Source of the DNA: Fibrobacteraceae bacterium | GTDB lineage: Bacteria > Fibrobacterota > Fibrobacteria > Fibrobacterales > Fibrobacteraceae | NCBI GenBank assembly: GCA_017631885.1 | Contig: JAGBSH010000023.1 | Coordinates: 20,126 to 84,125 of the forward strand | Length of the DNA stretch: 64,000 nt | Direction: 5' to 3' | Part shown: in pieces, positions 44,421 to 53,675 of the stretch | How the letters are laid out: each line of letters begins with the position of its first letter | Numbering within the stretch: position 1 is the first letter of the stretch | The notes under the pieces: model-generated | Told to the model about the DNA's origin: nothing | Database searches by the model: none | Seen by the model: the letters and a program-made list of their open reading frames with translations, nothing else | Made by a program: the position numbers and the translations under genes

Positions 44421-45590
44421 ATGAGGAGTATAAAACTTTTCATTAAATCCTTGTGTTTCTTTGTTTTTAGAATTTTCCCTATTCAGAAAAACAAGATTTT
44501 TTTTGATAACTATAATGGTCGTTCGTTTGGTTGTAATCCAAAGTACATTGCAGAAAAACTTCATGAATTGTATCCAGAATATAAAATTGTATTTCAAGTT
44601 CAAAATGGATTTGAAAATGGTTTTCCTGATTATATAAAACTTGTAAAATTTGAATCTATTCAATCTATTTATGAACAAGTAACTTCAAAAATTTGGGTTA
44701 CTAATGTTCGTAGAAGCATTATTGCAAAAAAAAGAAAGGGGCAATTTTATATTCAGACTTGGCATGGGGCGATTGGTGTAAAAAAATGTGAAAAAGATGC
44801 TCTCGATAAAATTACTCCACAATCAATAAAGCAAGCCTTACATGATTCTCCATTAATTGATTTAATGATTTCAAATAGTGGCTTTTGTACAAGTGTTTAT
44901 AAGCGTGCTTTTTGGTATAGTGGAAAAATTGCAGAGTTCGGTTACCCTAGAAATGATTTGATTGTCAAACCCAAAGAAGATGTTATTCGCAAATATTTCA
45001 ATTTAAAAAGCGAAACAAAGATTTTATTCTATGCACCAACATTTAGAAAGGATACTGCTGCATGGGATTCAGGGCTTGATATCAAAAGAATTTTAAAGGC
45101 GTATGAAAATAAATTTGGTGGTCACTGGATTTGTTTGTTGCGATTGCATCCTTGGGCAAAAAAACACTGTAAAGGGAAAACTCTTTACAATGAATACACA
45201 TTAAATGCAACTGACTATCCTGATATTCAAGAATTATTAGCTTATAGTGATTCTATTATTACAGATTATTCAAGCTGTATGTTTGATTTTTTAATCTCTA
45301 GAAAACCTGCGTTTATGTTTGCTCCAGACATTAAGAATTATCTAAATGAACGTGGTTTGTTATTTGAAATAAATGAATTACCTTTCGCTTGTGCTTTAAA
45401 TAATGATGAATTAGAGAAAGCTATTTTGGATTTTGAAGAGCCATCTTATTTGAAAAAAGTAAATGATTTTTTTGCAAAGTATACGTTAAAAGATGATGGA
45501 ATGGCGTCTGAACGCTGTGCGGATTTGATTCATAAACTTTGTTCTAGTGAACAGTTTGAAGATGCATTAAAAGAGGTTGAATTATGCTGA
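44421..45590 (+). CDS. TagF-like CDP-glycerol/ribitol phosphotransferase 1
   Basis: The product has 389 residues from ATG 44421, with AAAGGA six bases upstream; the upstream gene's TGA lies two bases before it. Family motifs are Q-T-W-H-G-A-I-G (catalytic histidine), E-F-G-Y-P-R-N-D, F-Y-A-P-T-F-R, R-L-H-P-W and I-T-D-Y-S-S-C-M-F-D-F (the CDP-binding loop with serines). These enzymes transfer alditol phosphate from CDP-alditol to a growing chain at the cytoplasmic membrane. It overlaps the next, paralogous gene by seven bases. Confidence 0.88.
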   Translation: MRSIKLFIKSLCFFVFRIFPIQKNKIFFDNYNGRSFGCNPKYIAEKLHELYPEYKIVFQVQNGFENGFPDYIKLVKFESIQSIYEQVTSKIWVTNVRRSIIAKKRKGQFYIQTWHGAIGVKKCEKDALDKITPQSIKQALHDSPLIDLMISNSGFCTSVYKRAFWYSGKIAEFGYPRNDLIVKPKEDVIRKYFNLKSETKILFYAPTFRKDTAAWDSGLDIKRILKAYENKFGGHWICLLRLHPWAKKHCKGKTLYNEYTLNATDYPDIQELLAYSDSIITDYSSCMFDFLISRKPAFMFAPDIKNYLNERGLLFEINELPFACALNNDELEKAILDFEEPSYLKKVNDFFAKYTLKDDGMASERCADLIHKLCSSEQFEDALKEVELC

Positions 45591-46741
45591 AAAAAATATT
45601 CAAACCTTTTCGTCGATCTGAAACATTTAAAATATGTCTGTTTTATTTCTTTAGACTTTTTCCTATCAAAAAGAATAAAATAGTCTTTTGTAATTTTAGT
45701 GGAAAACGTTGTGGCGATAGCCCAAGAAGCATATCAGATTACTTACAAAACAAACACCCGGATTTAGATATAGTTTGGCTCTGTCATCCTGAGTATAATC
45801 CAGAATTACCAAAAGGCACGCGTAAAGTTGCATTTGGTCTATATTCATTTAAAATGATTTACGAATTAGCTACGGCAAAAGTTTGGGTGGATAGTCATAC
45901 AAAGTTTGCTTTTACTCGGAAGAGGAAAAATCAGTTTTATATGGAAACATGGCATGGTGGGATTGGCTTAAAAAAAGTTGAAGGCGATGTAAAAGAAAGT
46001 TTAGATGCTGCATATATGAAAAGAGTTCATGTGAATTCTAATTTAATAGATGTTTTTTTATCAAATAGTCAGTGGGCTTCAGAACTTTATAAGCGAGCAT
46101 TTTTTTACAAAGGAACTCTTTTGGAAAGTGGCTTGCCGAGGAATGACATTTTCTTTAAAAATCAAAATGTGAATGAAATTCATAAGTATTATAAATTAGC
46201 TCCCCACATAAATATTCTTTTATATGCTCCAACATTTAGAGCCGATGATAGTGTTGAATGTTATAACATTGATACGAAAAAAATTTTAGAAGTGTTAGAA
46301 AATAAAACGAGTGAAAAATGGGTTATTTTAGTTCGTTTGCATCCGATGGCTATGAAATTAAAACATAAAATTGAATTTAATAGTTCTGTTATTGATGCAA
46401 CAAATTATCCAGATATGCAAAAATTGCTTTTAGAAGCTAGTGCTTTGGTTTCGGATTATTCAAGTTGTATGTTTGACTATGCTTTATTAAAGAGGCCTTG
46501 TTTTATATTTGCAAATGATATTTTAGCTTATAAAAATGACAGAGATTTTTATTTCGACTTAAAAGATCTTCCTTTTTCGGTGGCGGAAAATAATGATGAA
46601 CTTGAAACGAATATTTTAAAGTTTAATCAAAAACAATTTGAAAATGATTTAGTTAAATTTTTTAAAAACGTTGGCCTAAAGGAAAATGGTAACGCTACAG
46701 AAATTGCTTCAAAGCAAATAGAAACCTGGATGAATTTATAA
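45584..46741 (+). CDS. TagF-like CDP-glycerol/ribitol phosphotransferase 2
   Basis: The product has 385 residues, paralogous to the preceding gene: F-R-L-F-P-I-K-K-N-K-I near the start, E-T-W-H-G-G-I-G, E-S-G-L-P-R-N-D, L-Y-A-P-T-F-R, R-L-H-P-M and V-S-D-Y-S-S-C-M-F-D-Y. All expected active-site residues are present. Two adjacent copies often divide the work into primase and polymerase in teichoic acid pathways; which does which is not readable. The stop overlaps the flippase start by one base (TAATG). Confidence 0.88.
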   Translation: MLKKIFKPFRRSETFKICLFYFFRLFPIKKNKIVFCNFSGKRCGDSPRSISDYLQNKHPDLDIVWLCHPEYNPELPKGTRKVAFGLYSFKMIYELATAKVWVDSHTKFAFTRKRKNQFYMETWHGGIGLKKVEGDVKESLDAAYMKRVHVNSNLIDVFLSNSQWASELYKRAFFYKGTLLESGLPRNDIFFKNQNVNEIHKYYKLAPHINILLYAPTFRADDSVECYNIDTKKILEVLENKTSEKWVILVRLHPMAMKLKHKIEFNSSVIDATNYPDMQKLLLEASALVSDYSSCMFDYALLKRPCFIFANDILAYKNDRDFYFDLKDLPFSVAENNDELETNILKFNQKQFENDLVKFFKNVGLKENGNATEIASKQIETWMNL

Positions 46742-48270
46742 TGCAAAATTCCTCAAGAATTATTTTAAACACTGGAATTTTATATTCAAAAATGTTTTTG
46801 AATATTTTTATTGCATTATTTTCAACTCGATTAATTTTAAATGCTCTTGGAACAAATGATTTTGGTATTTACGCATTAGTGGGTGGTGTTATTGGTGCTT
46901 TATCTTTTTTAAATAAAGCTATGGCAACAGCGACGCAACGATACTTGTCTTATAATCGTGGTAAGGGAATAGAACAATTAGGAAAAGTTTTTAATACGTC
47001 TTTAATATTACATGTTTTAATCGGGATTCTTTTTGTTGTTGTTTTAGAAATTTGTGGTTTGTTTTTATTTGATGGGTTCTTAAATATTGAATCTTCAAGA
47101 TTGGCTGCCGCTAAATTTGTTTTTCATTGCATGGTCGCAAGTACCTTTTTTTCGGTTATTGCTGTACCTTATGACGCTATAATGAATGCAAAAGAAAATA
47201 TGCTTGTTTTTTCTTTATTTAGCGTTTTGGAATCTGTATTAAAACTTTTAATAGCCATTTATCTTTTTTATACTCCTATTGATAAATTAATGACTTATGG
47301 TTTGTTAATGGCTTTGATGATGGTTTCTTGCAGAACACTTAAAAGACTTTATAGTCATTATAAATACAAAGAAACAAAAATCAGATTAGGTGTAGTTGAT
47401 TTTAAATTGCTAAAAGAAATGGCTTGCTATTCTGGCTGGATTACTGTAGAAAGTGTTTGTCATATTGCAAAAGGAGAAGGTATTCCAGTTGTTTTAAACT
47501 TGTTTTTTGGTACAGGTGTAAATGCGGCTTATGGCGTATCGACACAAGTTCGGCAAAATATTGGATTCTTTTCTGAAATGATTTTTAAATCATCAAATCC
47601 GCAAGTGATGCGAAATATTGGTGATGGATTTATCGACAAGAGTATAAAACTTTCTACAACGGTATGCAAATTTTCCTATTTACTTATGGCATTACTTTCA
47701 ATACCATTGATTATAGAAGCAGATTTTATTCTTTCGTTATGGCTAAAAAATGTTCCTGATTATGCAGCAAATTTTTGTCGATTAGTTTTAGGAACTAATT
47801 TAATGATAATGCTTGCTAGGGGATTGAATTTTTTAATAGATGGCATAGGGAAAATAAAAGTATATAGAATCACGTTAAGCGTATTGAATTTAATAGTTTT
47901 TCCGATTGCTTTAATATTATTAAAAATGGGAGCATCGCCTTATAGTGTATTTATAGGTATTTTCTTCTCAGATTTTTTAGTGGTTGTGGCTCGTATTTAT
48001 TTTGCAGCAAAATACTCAGGGATGAATGCGTTTGAGTTTTGTAAATCAGTTCCATTGAGGCTTGCTCCATTAACCATATTCATTTTATGCGTATTGTGGA
48101 AATTGCCTAGTTTATTCCATCTCACAAATTGGGGAAGTTTGATTTTTACGCTTTTAGTTTCTTCTGTTTTACAAATACTTACATTTTATTTGTTTGTTTT
48201 AGATAAAAATGAACAAAAATTTGTCTTTGAATTTATGGGAAAAATAAAGAGGAAATTATGCAGAACCTGA
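46741..48270 (+). CDS. Wzx-type polysaccharide flippase
   Basis: The product has 509 residues with about 14 hydrophobic segments, opening S-R-I-I-L-N-T-G-I-L-Y-S-K and with G-T-N-D-F-G-I-Y-A-L-V-G-G near 35. This is the pattern of the polysaccharide-transport branch of the MATE/MOP superfamily. It should move undecaprenyl-linked units across the inner membrane. It supplies the exporter for this locus; no TarGH-type ABC genes are found. The last 13 bases overlap the acyltransferase gene. Confidence 0.88.
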   Translation: MQNSSRIILNTGILYSKMFLNIFIALFSTRLILNALGTNDFGIYALVGGVIGALSFLNKAMATATQRYLSYNRGKGIEQLGKVFNTSLILHVLIGILFVVVLEICGLFLFDGFLNIESSRLAAAKFVFHCMVASTFFSVIAVPYDAIMNAKENMLVFSLFSVLESVLKLLIAIYLFYTPIDKLMTYGLLMALMMVSCRTLKRLYSHYKYKETKIRLGVVDFKLLKEMACYSGWITVESVCHIAKGEGIPVVLNLFFGTGVNAAYGVSTQVRQNIGFFSEMIFKSSNPQVMRNIGDGFIDKSIKLSTTVCKFSYLLMALLSIPLIIEADFILSLWLKNVPDYAANFCRLVLGTNLMIMLARGLNFLIDGIGKIKVYRITLSVLNLIVFPIALILLKMGASPYSVFIGIFFSDFLVVVARIYFAAKYSGMNAFEFCKSVPLRLAPLTIFILCVLWKLPSLFHLTNWGSLIFTLLVSSVLQILTFYLFVLDKNEQKFVFEFMGKIKRKLCRT

Positions 48271-49304
48271 TTTATACATTGCCCATAATTTTATTGATTT
48301 CGTTTTTTTGGAAAGCAGATTTTTTTAAAAGAGATTTGTATAAAGAAGCTTTGTCTTTAGATAATACCTTGGTCGTACGAGGATTTGCGGCGATAAGTGT
48401 TGTATTATGTCATACTGGAATCCCGTTTTTTTATAGGCATGGGTATTTGTTTGTTGCCATATTTTATTTCTTTTCAGGTTACGGATTAATGTATGGAATT
48501 TTAAAAAAGAAAGATTATTTAAAAGGTTTTTTGAAAAAGCGATTTTTGAGTTTAATGATTCCATATTGGGTAGCGACTTTATTATATATATTATGGTTTT
48601 TTATTTTAGGTCATACTTTTGAATTTAAAGAAATCTTGTTAAGTTTTGTTTTTCCTTATTTAGCGGGCGGTAGAATTGTAACGGTAGCGTGGTATGTTTG
48701 TACAATTGCTGTTTTTTATTTAGCGTTTTATATTTTCTTTAAATTTTTCTCAGTAAAAAAAGCGATTTGTTTAATTTCCGTATTTAATATAGCATACATT
48801 ATTTATTGTAAAGAAATTGTTCATGTAAGTATTGTTTGGTATTGTTCGAATTTACCATTTTTGCTAGGAATTTTTATAGCGTACAAAAAAGAATTCATTG
48901 AAAAAATAATTAAGGATAAATACTTTATTCTTGCGATAACCTTTGTGACTACTTTATCTATAGCCTTACTTTATTTGAAAGTATCTAGAACAATAATGCA
49001 ACAAATAGCGTCTTTAAGTATAGTATCTTTATTGGTTTTAGTAATGTATCGAACACATTTAAAAAACAAGTTTCTTTCTTTTTGTGGAAATATTTCTTAT
49101 GAAATTTATCTATGTCATTATTTAATAATGTTACCATTAAACAATACTTATAAATTTGTAAATCCGGGTTATAAATCATCAATTTATTCTGTTCAATTAG
49201 ATAATCAATTTTTAGTTGCAGTTTTTAGTGTTTTTGGAACTATTTGTATTTCATATTTTATCAAAAAATTTAATTCTAAAGTAATGAAGTTATGCCATAT
49301 TTGA
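48258..49304 (+). CDS. Membrane acyltransferase, OafA/acyltransferase-3 family
   Basis: The product has 348 residues with about 10 hydrophobic segments. The family start V-V-R-G-F-A-A-I-S-V-V-L-C-H-T-G carries the conserved arginine-(x)-histidine. G-Y-L-F-V-A-I-F-Y-F-F-S-G-Y-G-L and K-K-R-F-L-S-L-M-I-P-Y-W-V-A are also typical. Members transfer acetyl or other acyl groups to extracytoplasmic sugars, so it probably decorates the polymer. It overlaps genes on both sides by 13 bases, indicating tight coupling. No SGNH domain is attached. Confidence 0.87.
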   Translation: MQNLIYTLPIILLISFFWKADFFKRDLYKEALSLDNTLVVRGFAAISVVLCHTGIPFFYRHGYLFVAIFYFFSGYGLMYGILKKKDYLKGFLKKRFLSLMIPYWVATLLYILWFFILGHTFEFKEILLSFVFPYLAGGRIVTVAWYVCTIAVFYLAFYIFFKFFSVKKAICLISVFNIAYIIYCKEIVHVSIVWYCSNLPFLLGIFIAYKKEFIEKIIKDKYFILAITFVTTLSIALLYLKVSRTIMQQIASLSIVSLLVLVMYRTHLKNKFLSFCGNISYEIYLCHYLIMLPLNNTYKFVNPGYKSSIYSVQLDNQFLVAVFSVFGTICISYFIKKFNSKVMKLCHI

Positions 49305-51169
49305 TAATACTTGTTGTTTTCGTTCTTGCACGATTCTTTAATCTCTGTTTATTGTATGCGTTAAAAACACCCAATGGCTCTGTTTTAACAGAATCAGGTG
49401 TCTTTGTTTTAATAAAAAGAAGCATTGCTGCTGATTTTACAGCACTTGGATTTATTACTGTTTTATTTTTAATTATTAGTTTAATTTTAAAACGAAATAA
49501 ACGCATCCTTTTAATTATTCAGACATCAATTTTGGGGCTTTATCTTTTATTATCCATTTTTGATTCTGAACTTATTCGTTGGTTGAGTAGGCGTTTTACA
49601 ATAGGTTATTTTAAAACTTATGCTGGCGCTGTCAGTGATTTAAATTTAGTTAGCAATATAATTCAAGGTGGACTTTTTTCATTTGTATTAAATGCAGCAA
49701 TTTTGTTCTTTGCTTTAATTACGTCTTATTTTGTTGTCAAGAAAATAAAATTTGATTTTCATACTCAAAAAAACAAACTTATCGCCGGGTTAATTTTAAT
49801 ATTGCTCTCAACATTTGCAATGCAATATGCTTTTTACAAGCCTCTTAAAGATAGACAAAGACGAGATAGAATACGCCCTTTTTACACTCATATTTATAAT
49901 GAAATAATTTATTCAAAAACACATAAGACAAAGCCAATTGATTATGAAAAAGGGATTGTATTTTTAGGTGGAAACCCAAAAGCAAAGTATCCGTTTCTTA
50001 AAGTAGAATCTTCCAATATTTCAGCATTTAAATCTTTAGATATAAATGAAAAGCCGGATATAATATTTTTAACGATAGAATCTTTAAGAGGGTGGGTCTT
50101 TGATATTCGGACTTTGTTTGCACAAGAAAAATTACCAAATTATATTAGGCTTGCTCAAAAAGGTATTTATTTTCCTTATACGTATTCTGTAGGGTTTCCT
50201 TCAACAGAAGGTTTGCTTGGAATGCAAAGTGGAATATGGAGTCATACCGAAAAATATTTTGCAACTTATGAATACAATGCAAAAGGATTGCCCGAGATTT
50301 TAGGAGAGGCTGGTTATAATCGGATTGTAATTCCAGGAGCAAATCCAAATTTTGATAATTTTACACCAGTGTTTGAAAAATGGTATGATAAAATAGAATA
50401 CCATAAAGACATACATAACGACATTCCGTTAGCAAAGAAATTTGTTGAGGTTTATCAACAGAGAGATAAAACGAAGCCATTGTTTTTGAATTGGATGAGT
50501 TCAACAACGCATTCTCCTTTTTTGTTCCCCAAAGAACTTGGCAAAACGCCTGATGATAATTATGAGAGGTATGATAGTTTAGCAGTTTATTTAGATAAAG
50601 CATTAGGAATAATTCTTGATGCGATTGAGAAAGATCCAAGAAAAGAAAATACAATCATAATTCTTTCTGGAGATCATTCTTTTGCGACAGGAATTCAAAA
50701 AGAGCGTTTGGATAAAGTTGGGAATGCTCATAGTGGAAGAGTGTGGACCAATTTAATTATTACAGGGAAAAATATTCCTCAAGATTCTGTGAATTTGAAT
50801 TTTGTATCTCATGCAGATATTGCTCCAACATTATTAAACTTATTAAATATTAAAGGTCAAAATAATTTTGTTGGAGTTGATTTATTAGTAGATAATCAAG
50901 GTCCAAAATTTTCATTTGTTCAACAAGATTTAGCATTGCATTTTAAAAAGAAGCATATTTATGCGAATATAAATGAAAATGATTTTGTTGTATTAAAAGC
51001 ATTAGAAGAACCTAGCTGGGATACAAAAAAAGTCTCAAAAGGTTTTGTTGGAGAAGATTTTTTAGAGCCAACAAAAGAAGATTCGCTTTTAGCTGATTCT
51101 TTGAGAGCGGCTGCAAAAGCCTGGACTTATGTTTTAGACAATAATTTACTTTATAAAGAAGAAAAGTAA
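49292..51169 (+). CDS. LtaS-like membrane phosphoglycerol/phosphoalditol transferase (sulfatase fold)
   Basis: The product has 625 residues. Five membrane segments occupy 1-180, followed by an extracytoplasmic alkaline-phosphatase-fold domain. Metal and nucleophile residues line up with lipoteichoic acid synthases: Glu263 (F-L-T-I-E-S), Ser304/Thr305 (F-P-S-T-E-G), His407 (T-T-H-S-P-F), Asp461-His462 (S-G-D-H-S-F). Such enzymes move phosphoglycerol or phosphoethanolamine from lipids to polymers or glycans outside the membrane. Within this locus it would add or polymerise glycerol phosphate in the periplasm. A phosphoethanolamine transferase or sulfatase role is the alternative. Confidence 0.83.
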   Translation: MPYLIILVVFVLARFFNLCLLYALKTPNGSVLTESGVFVLIKRSIAADFTALGFITVLFLIISLILKRNKRILLIIQTSILGLYLLLSIFDSELIRWLSRRFTIGYFKTYAGAVSDLNLVSNIIQGGLFSFVLNAAILFFALITSYFVVKKIKFDFHTQKNKLIAGLILILLSTFAMQYAFYKPLKDRQRRDRIRPFYTHIYNEIIYSKTHKTKPIDYEKGIVFLGGNPKAKYPFLKVESSNISAFKSLDINEKPDIIFLTIESLRGWVFDIRTLFAQEKLPNYIRLAQKGIYFPYTYSVGFPSTEGLLGMQSGIWSHTEKYFATYEYNAKGLPEILGEAGYNRIVIPGANPNFDNFTPVFEKWYDKIEYHKDIHNDIPLAKKFVEVYQQRDKTKPLFLNWMSSTTHSPFLFPKELGKTPDDNYERYDSLAVYLDKALGIILDAIEKDPRKENTIIILSGDHSFATGIQKERLDKVGNAHSGRVWTNLIITGKNIPQDSVNLNFVSHADIAPTLLNLLNIKGQNNFVGVDLLVDNQGPKFSFVQQDLALHFKKKHIYANINENDFVVLKALEEPSWDTKKVSKGFVGEDFLEPTKEDSLLADSLRAAAKAWTYVLDNNLLYKEEK

Positions 51170-51184
51170 TTCTATATTGATTTT

Positions 51185-52414
51185 ATGTTTTTAAAACGTT
51201 TCTTATATAATTTACTTCCGACTCCATTAAAAAATGGAATCAATAACTTACACCTCAAAGATTTTATTCAACAGTTAGGAAAAGAAAAACGAGAAACTGC
51301 AGTTATAGAAAGATTAAAAAAGCAAGAAGAAATTCATGTCGTATTTATTGCAATGTCTGTAGCTTTTTGGAAGTATGATGAACTTTTCAAACTTATGCTC
51401 CAGCACAAAAAATTTAAGCCCATAGTTTTGTTGCAACCAAGAATTACTGATTTAAAAGAAACGCAAAATATTCATATAGAGCAAATGGAAAAATTTTTTA
51501 AAGAAAGAAATTTCCCTTATGTGAAAGATTTTAAATCGATTAAAAGTGATATTGTATTTTATGCACAACCTTATAAAAATTCTGTTCCTGAATGTTTAAG
51601 ACCGTATAATTTAAAAGATAAATTGACTTGTTATGTGCCTTACGCTTTTTTTATTTCTAACTACAGCTGGGCATATAATTCAATGCTTCATAAATTAGCG
51701 TGGAAATGTTTTTACCCCACAGAATTACATAAAATTAATGCAAAAGAAATCTGTTATAATCAAGGGAAAAATGTAGAAGTTGTTGGCTATTCTTTGTACG
51801 ATCAATTTAAAACGGAGGTGAAAACAGATCCGTGGCAAAGCAAAGATAAAAAGCGGATTATCTGGGCTGTTCATCATTCGATTTTAAATGACGATCTTGC
51901 AGAATGTTCGACTTTTTTAAAGTATGCAGAATTCATGAAAATATTTGCAATAGAAAATCAAAATTTGGAAATAGCATTTAAACCACACCCTCATTTAAAA
52001 GAACATTTGTACAAGCATGAAGATTGGGGAAAAGAAAAAACAGATGCGTATTTTGATTTTTGGAAAAATAGTTCAAACACATTTTTTGCAGAAGGTAATT
52101 ATATAGACTTGTTTAAAACATCCGATGCAATGATTCATGATTGTGGGTCTTTTACAGTAGAATATTTGTATGTCAATAAACCTATTTTGTATATAGGAAA
52201 TGAACGCGATAAAATTCTTTGCAATTTTGGGAAAATGGCAATGGAGGCAAATTATACATTAAATGATTTTTCCATAGAAGAATTTATAGACACATTGCAC
52301 ATAGACAAAAAAAATCAAGTGCGAACAGAATTTTTGCAAAAGTATTTAATCCCGCCAAATAACAAAACATTTAGCCAAAATATTTTAGACCTTTTGGAAG
52401 GCTATTTAAAATAA
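51185..52414 (+). CDS. TagF-like CDP-alditol phosphotransferase 3 (divergent)
   Basis: The product has 409 residues with GT-B/TagF traits, weaker than the first two copies: V-E-V-V-G-Y-S-L-Y-D, I-I-W-A-V-H-H-S-I, I-A-F-K-P-H-P-H, S-D-A-M-I-H-D-C-G-S-F-T-V-E-Y-L and N-K-P-I-L-Y-I-G. The D-C-G-S-F-T-V-E segment replaces D-Y-S-S-x-x-x-D. The first 50 residues are basic and may bind the membrane. It lies 15 bases after the LtaS-like gene. It probably adds a different alditol phosphate or starts the chain. It may also be a glycosyltransferase of related fold. Confidence 0.72.
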   Translation: MFLKRFLYNLLPTPLKNGINNLHLKDFIQQLGKEKRETAVIERLKKQEEIHVVFIAMSVAFWKYDELFKLMLQHKKFKPIVLLQPRITDLKETQNIHIEQMEKFFKERNFPYVKDFKSIKSDIVFYAQPYKNSVPECLRPYNLKDKLTCYVPYAFFISNYSWAYNSMLHKLAWKCFYPTELHKINAKEICYNQGKNVEVVGYSLYDQFKTEVKTDPWQSKDKKRIIWAVHHSILNDDLAECSTFLKYAEFMKIFAIENQNLEIAFKPHPHLKEHLYKHEDWGKEKTDAYFDFWKNSSNTFFAEGNYIDLFKTSDAMIHDCGSFTVEYLYVNKPILYIGNERDKILCNFGKMAMEANYTLNDFSIEEFIDTLHIDKKNQVRTEFLQKYLIPPNNKTFSQNILDLLEGYLK

Positions 52415-52417
52415 AAG

Positions 52418-53236
52418 ATGAAAACTTTCTTTGGAATTGTGCTGCTGTTATCTGCGTGTATTTTTGCAAATGAATTTACATTTGCAACCTGGAATCTGCG
52501 GTGGCAAAGCAAAGGAGATAAAGAAAATGGGAATGGTTGGGATAAACGCGTAAAACCTATTTCTGATGTTATAAATTTTTATGATTTTGATATCGTAAAC
52601 ACTCAAGAAAATAGTGAAGCCCATGTAAGAGATTTAATGCCATATTTACCGAATTATGAAATTATTCAGGTAGATACTTTAGAGCATAATGCAATTTTAT
52701 TAAAAAAAGGGAAATTTGAAGTTTTAGAAAAAGGGCGCTTTTATTTATCTAAAACGCCTAAAAAAAGAAGCAAAAGTTGGGATTCCAAACACACGCGGTC
52801 TTGTACGTGGGTAAAATTAAAATACCAAGAAACGATATTTTTTGTTTTTAACGTGCATTTTGATTATCATGGGAAAAATGCTCAATTTGAAAGTGCAAAA
52901 TTAATGAGTAAGCAAATTGTAAGTATTGCAGGGGATAATCATTTTATTTTTGCAGGTGATTTGAATTTTGTTGAAAACTCGCCTGCATATCAAGAATTAT
53001 TCCATTGTATAAAGTTAAGTAACGCTAAAGAAAAAGCTTCATTTGTTTATATTCCAAATAATAGCTACAACTATTTTAACCCGCAAAAATACAGCAAATG
53101 GCAATTTGATCATATTTTTACAGATAAAAATGCTGTTATTTTAAAATATGGCATATTAAATGAGCAATATTATGATGGTGAAGTTTATAGGTATCCTTCT
53201 GATCACCAACCAGTAATGATTAAATTTCAATGGTGA
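52418..53236 (+). CDS. Secreted endonuclease/exonuclease/phosphatase-family hydrolase
   Basis: The product has 272 residues with a signal peptide (F-F-G-I-V-L-L-L-S-A-C-I-F-A). The EEP fold motifs are F-A-T-W-N-L-R-W, N-T-Q-E-N-S, F-N-V-H-F-D-Y-H-G, F-A-G-D-L-N-F and S-D-H-Q-P-V, giving a complete metal-dependent active site. Members include DNases, sphingomyelinases and phosphodiesterases. Being inside a phosphodiester-polymer locus, it may be a phosphodiesterase trimming or recycling the polymer; that is inference from place. Secreted DNase is the alternative. Confidence 0.82.
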   Translation: MKTFFGIVLLLSACIFANEFTFATWNLRWQSKGDKENGNGWDKRVKPISDVINFYDFDIVNTQENSEAHVRDLMPYLPNYEIIQVDTLEHNAILLKKGKFEVLEKGRFYLSKTPKKRSKSWDSKHTRSCTWVKLKYQETIFFVFNVHFDYHGKNAQFESAKLMSKQIVSIAGDNHFIFAGDLNFVENSPAYQELFHCIKLSNAKEKASFVYIPNNSYNYFNPQKYSKWQFDHIFTDKNAVILKYGILNEQYYDGEVYRYPSDHQPVMIKFQW

Positions 53237-53273
53237 AATATAAAAGGTTGAAAAAATTACTATATTGCGGTTT

Positions 53274-53669
53274 ATGAAAAAATATAAACGGGCAATCACA
53301 TATGGAACATTTGACCTTTTTCATATTGGTCATGTTCGTTTATTACAAAGAATTTCTGATTTAGCAGAAGAAGTGTATGTAGCAGTTTCTTCTGATGAAT
53401 TTAATAACTTGAAAAATAAAGTTTGTATTATCCCATTTGAAGAACGAATTGAAATAGTAAAAGCTATTGGTTGTGTTACTAAAGTTTTAAAAGAAGAAAC
53501 TTGGGAACAAAAAGTTTCTGATATTCAAGATAATAATTGTGACTTATTTGTAATGGGAAATGATTGGGAAGGAAAATTCGACTTTTTAAAAGAGTATTGT
53601 GACGTTATTTATTTGCCAAGAACTGCAGGTGTTAGTACGACAAAAATTAAAGAAAATGTAAAACGCTAA
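53274..53669 (+). CDS. tagD: Glycerol-3-phosphate cytidylyltransferase, TagD/TarD family
   Basis: The product has 131 residues, the family size, from ATG 53274. The nucleotidyltransferase signature G-T-F-D-L-F-H-I-G-H-V-R-L-L (HxGH) opens it and R-T-A-G-V-S-T-T-K-I, close to the R-T-x-G-I-S-T-T signature, is near the end. It makes CDP-glycerol from CTP and glycerol 3-phosphate, the donor for TagF-like polymerases, three of which are in this locus. This is the strongest marker that the polymer contains glycerol phosphate. The next gene starts 6 bases after the stop. Confidence 0.9.
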   Translation: MKKYKRAITYGTFDLFHIGHVRLLQRISDLAEEVYVAVSSDEFNNLKNKVCIIPFEERIEIVKAIGCVTKVLKEETWEQKVSDIQDNNCDLFVMGNDWEGKFDFLKEYCDVIYLPRTAGVSTTKIKENVKR

Positions 53670-53675
53670 AAAGCA

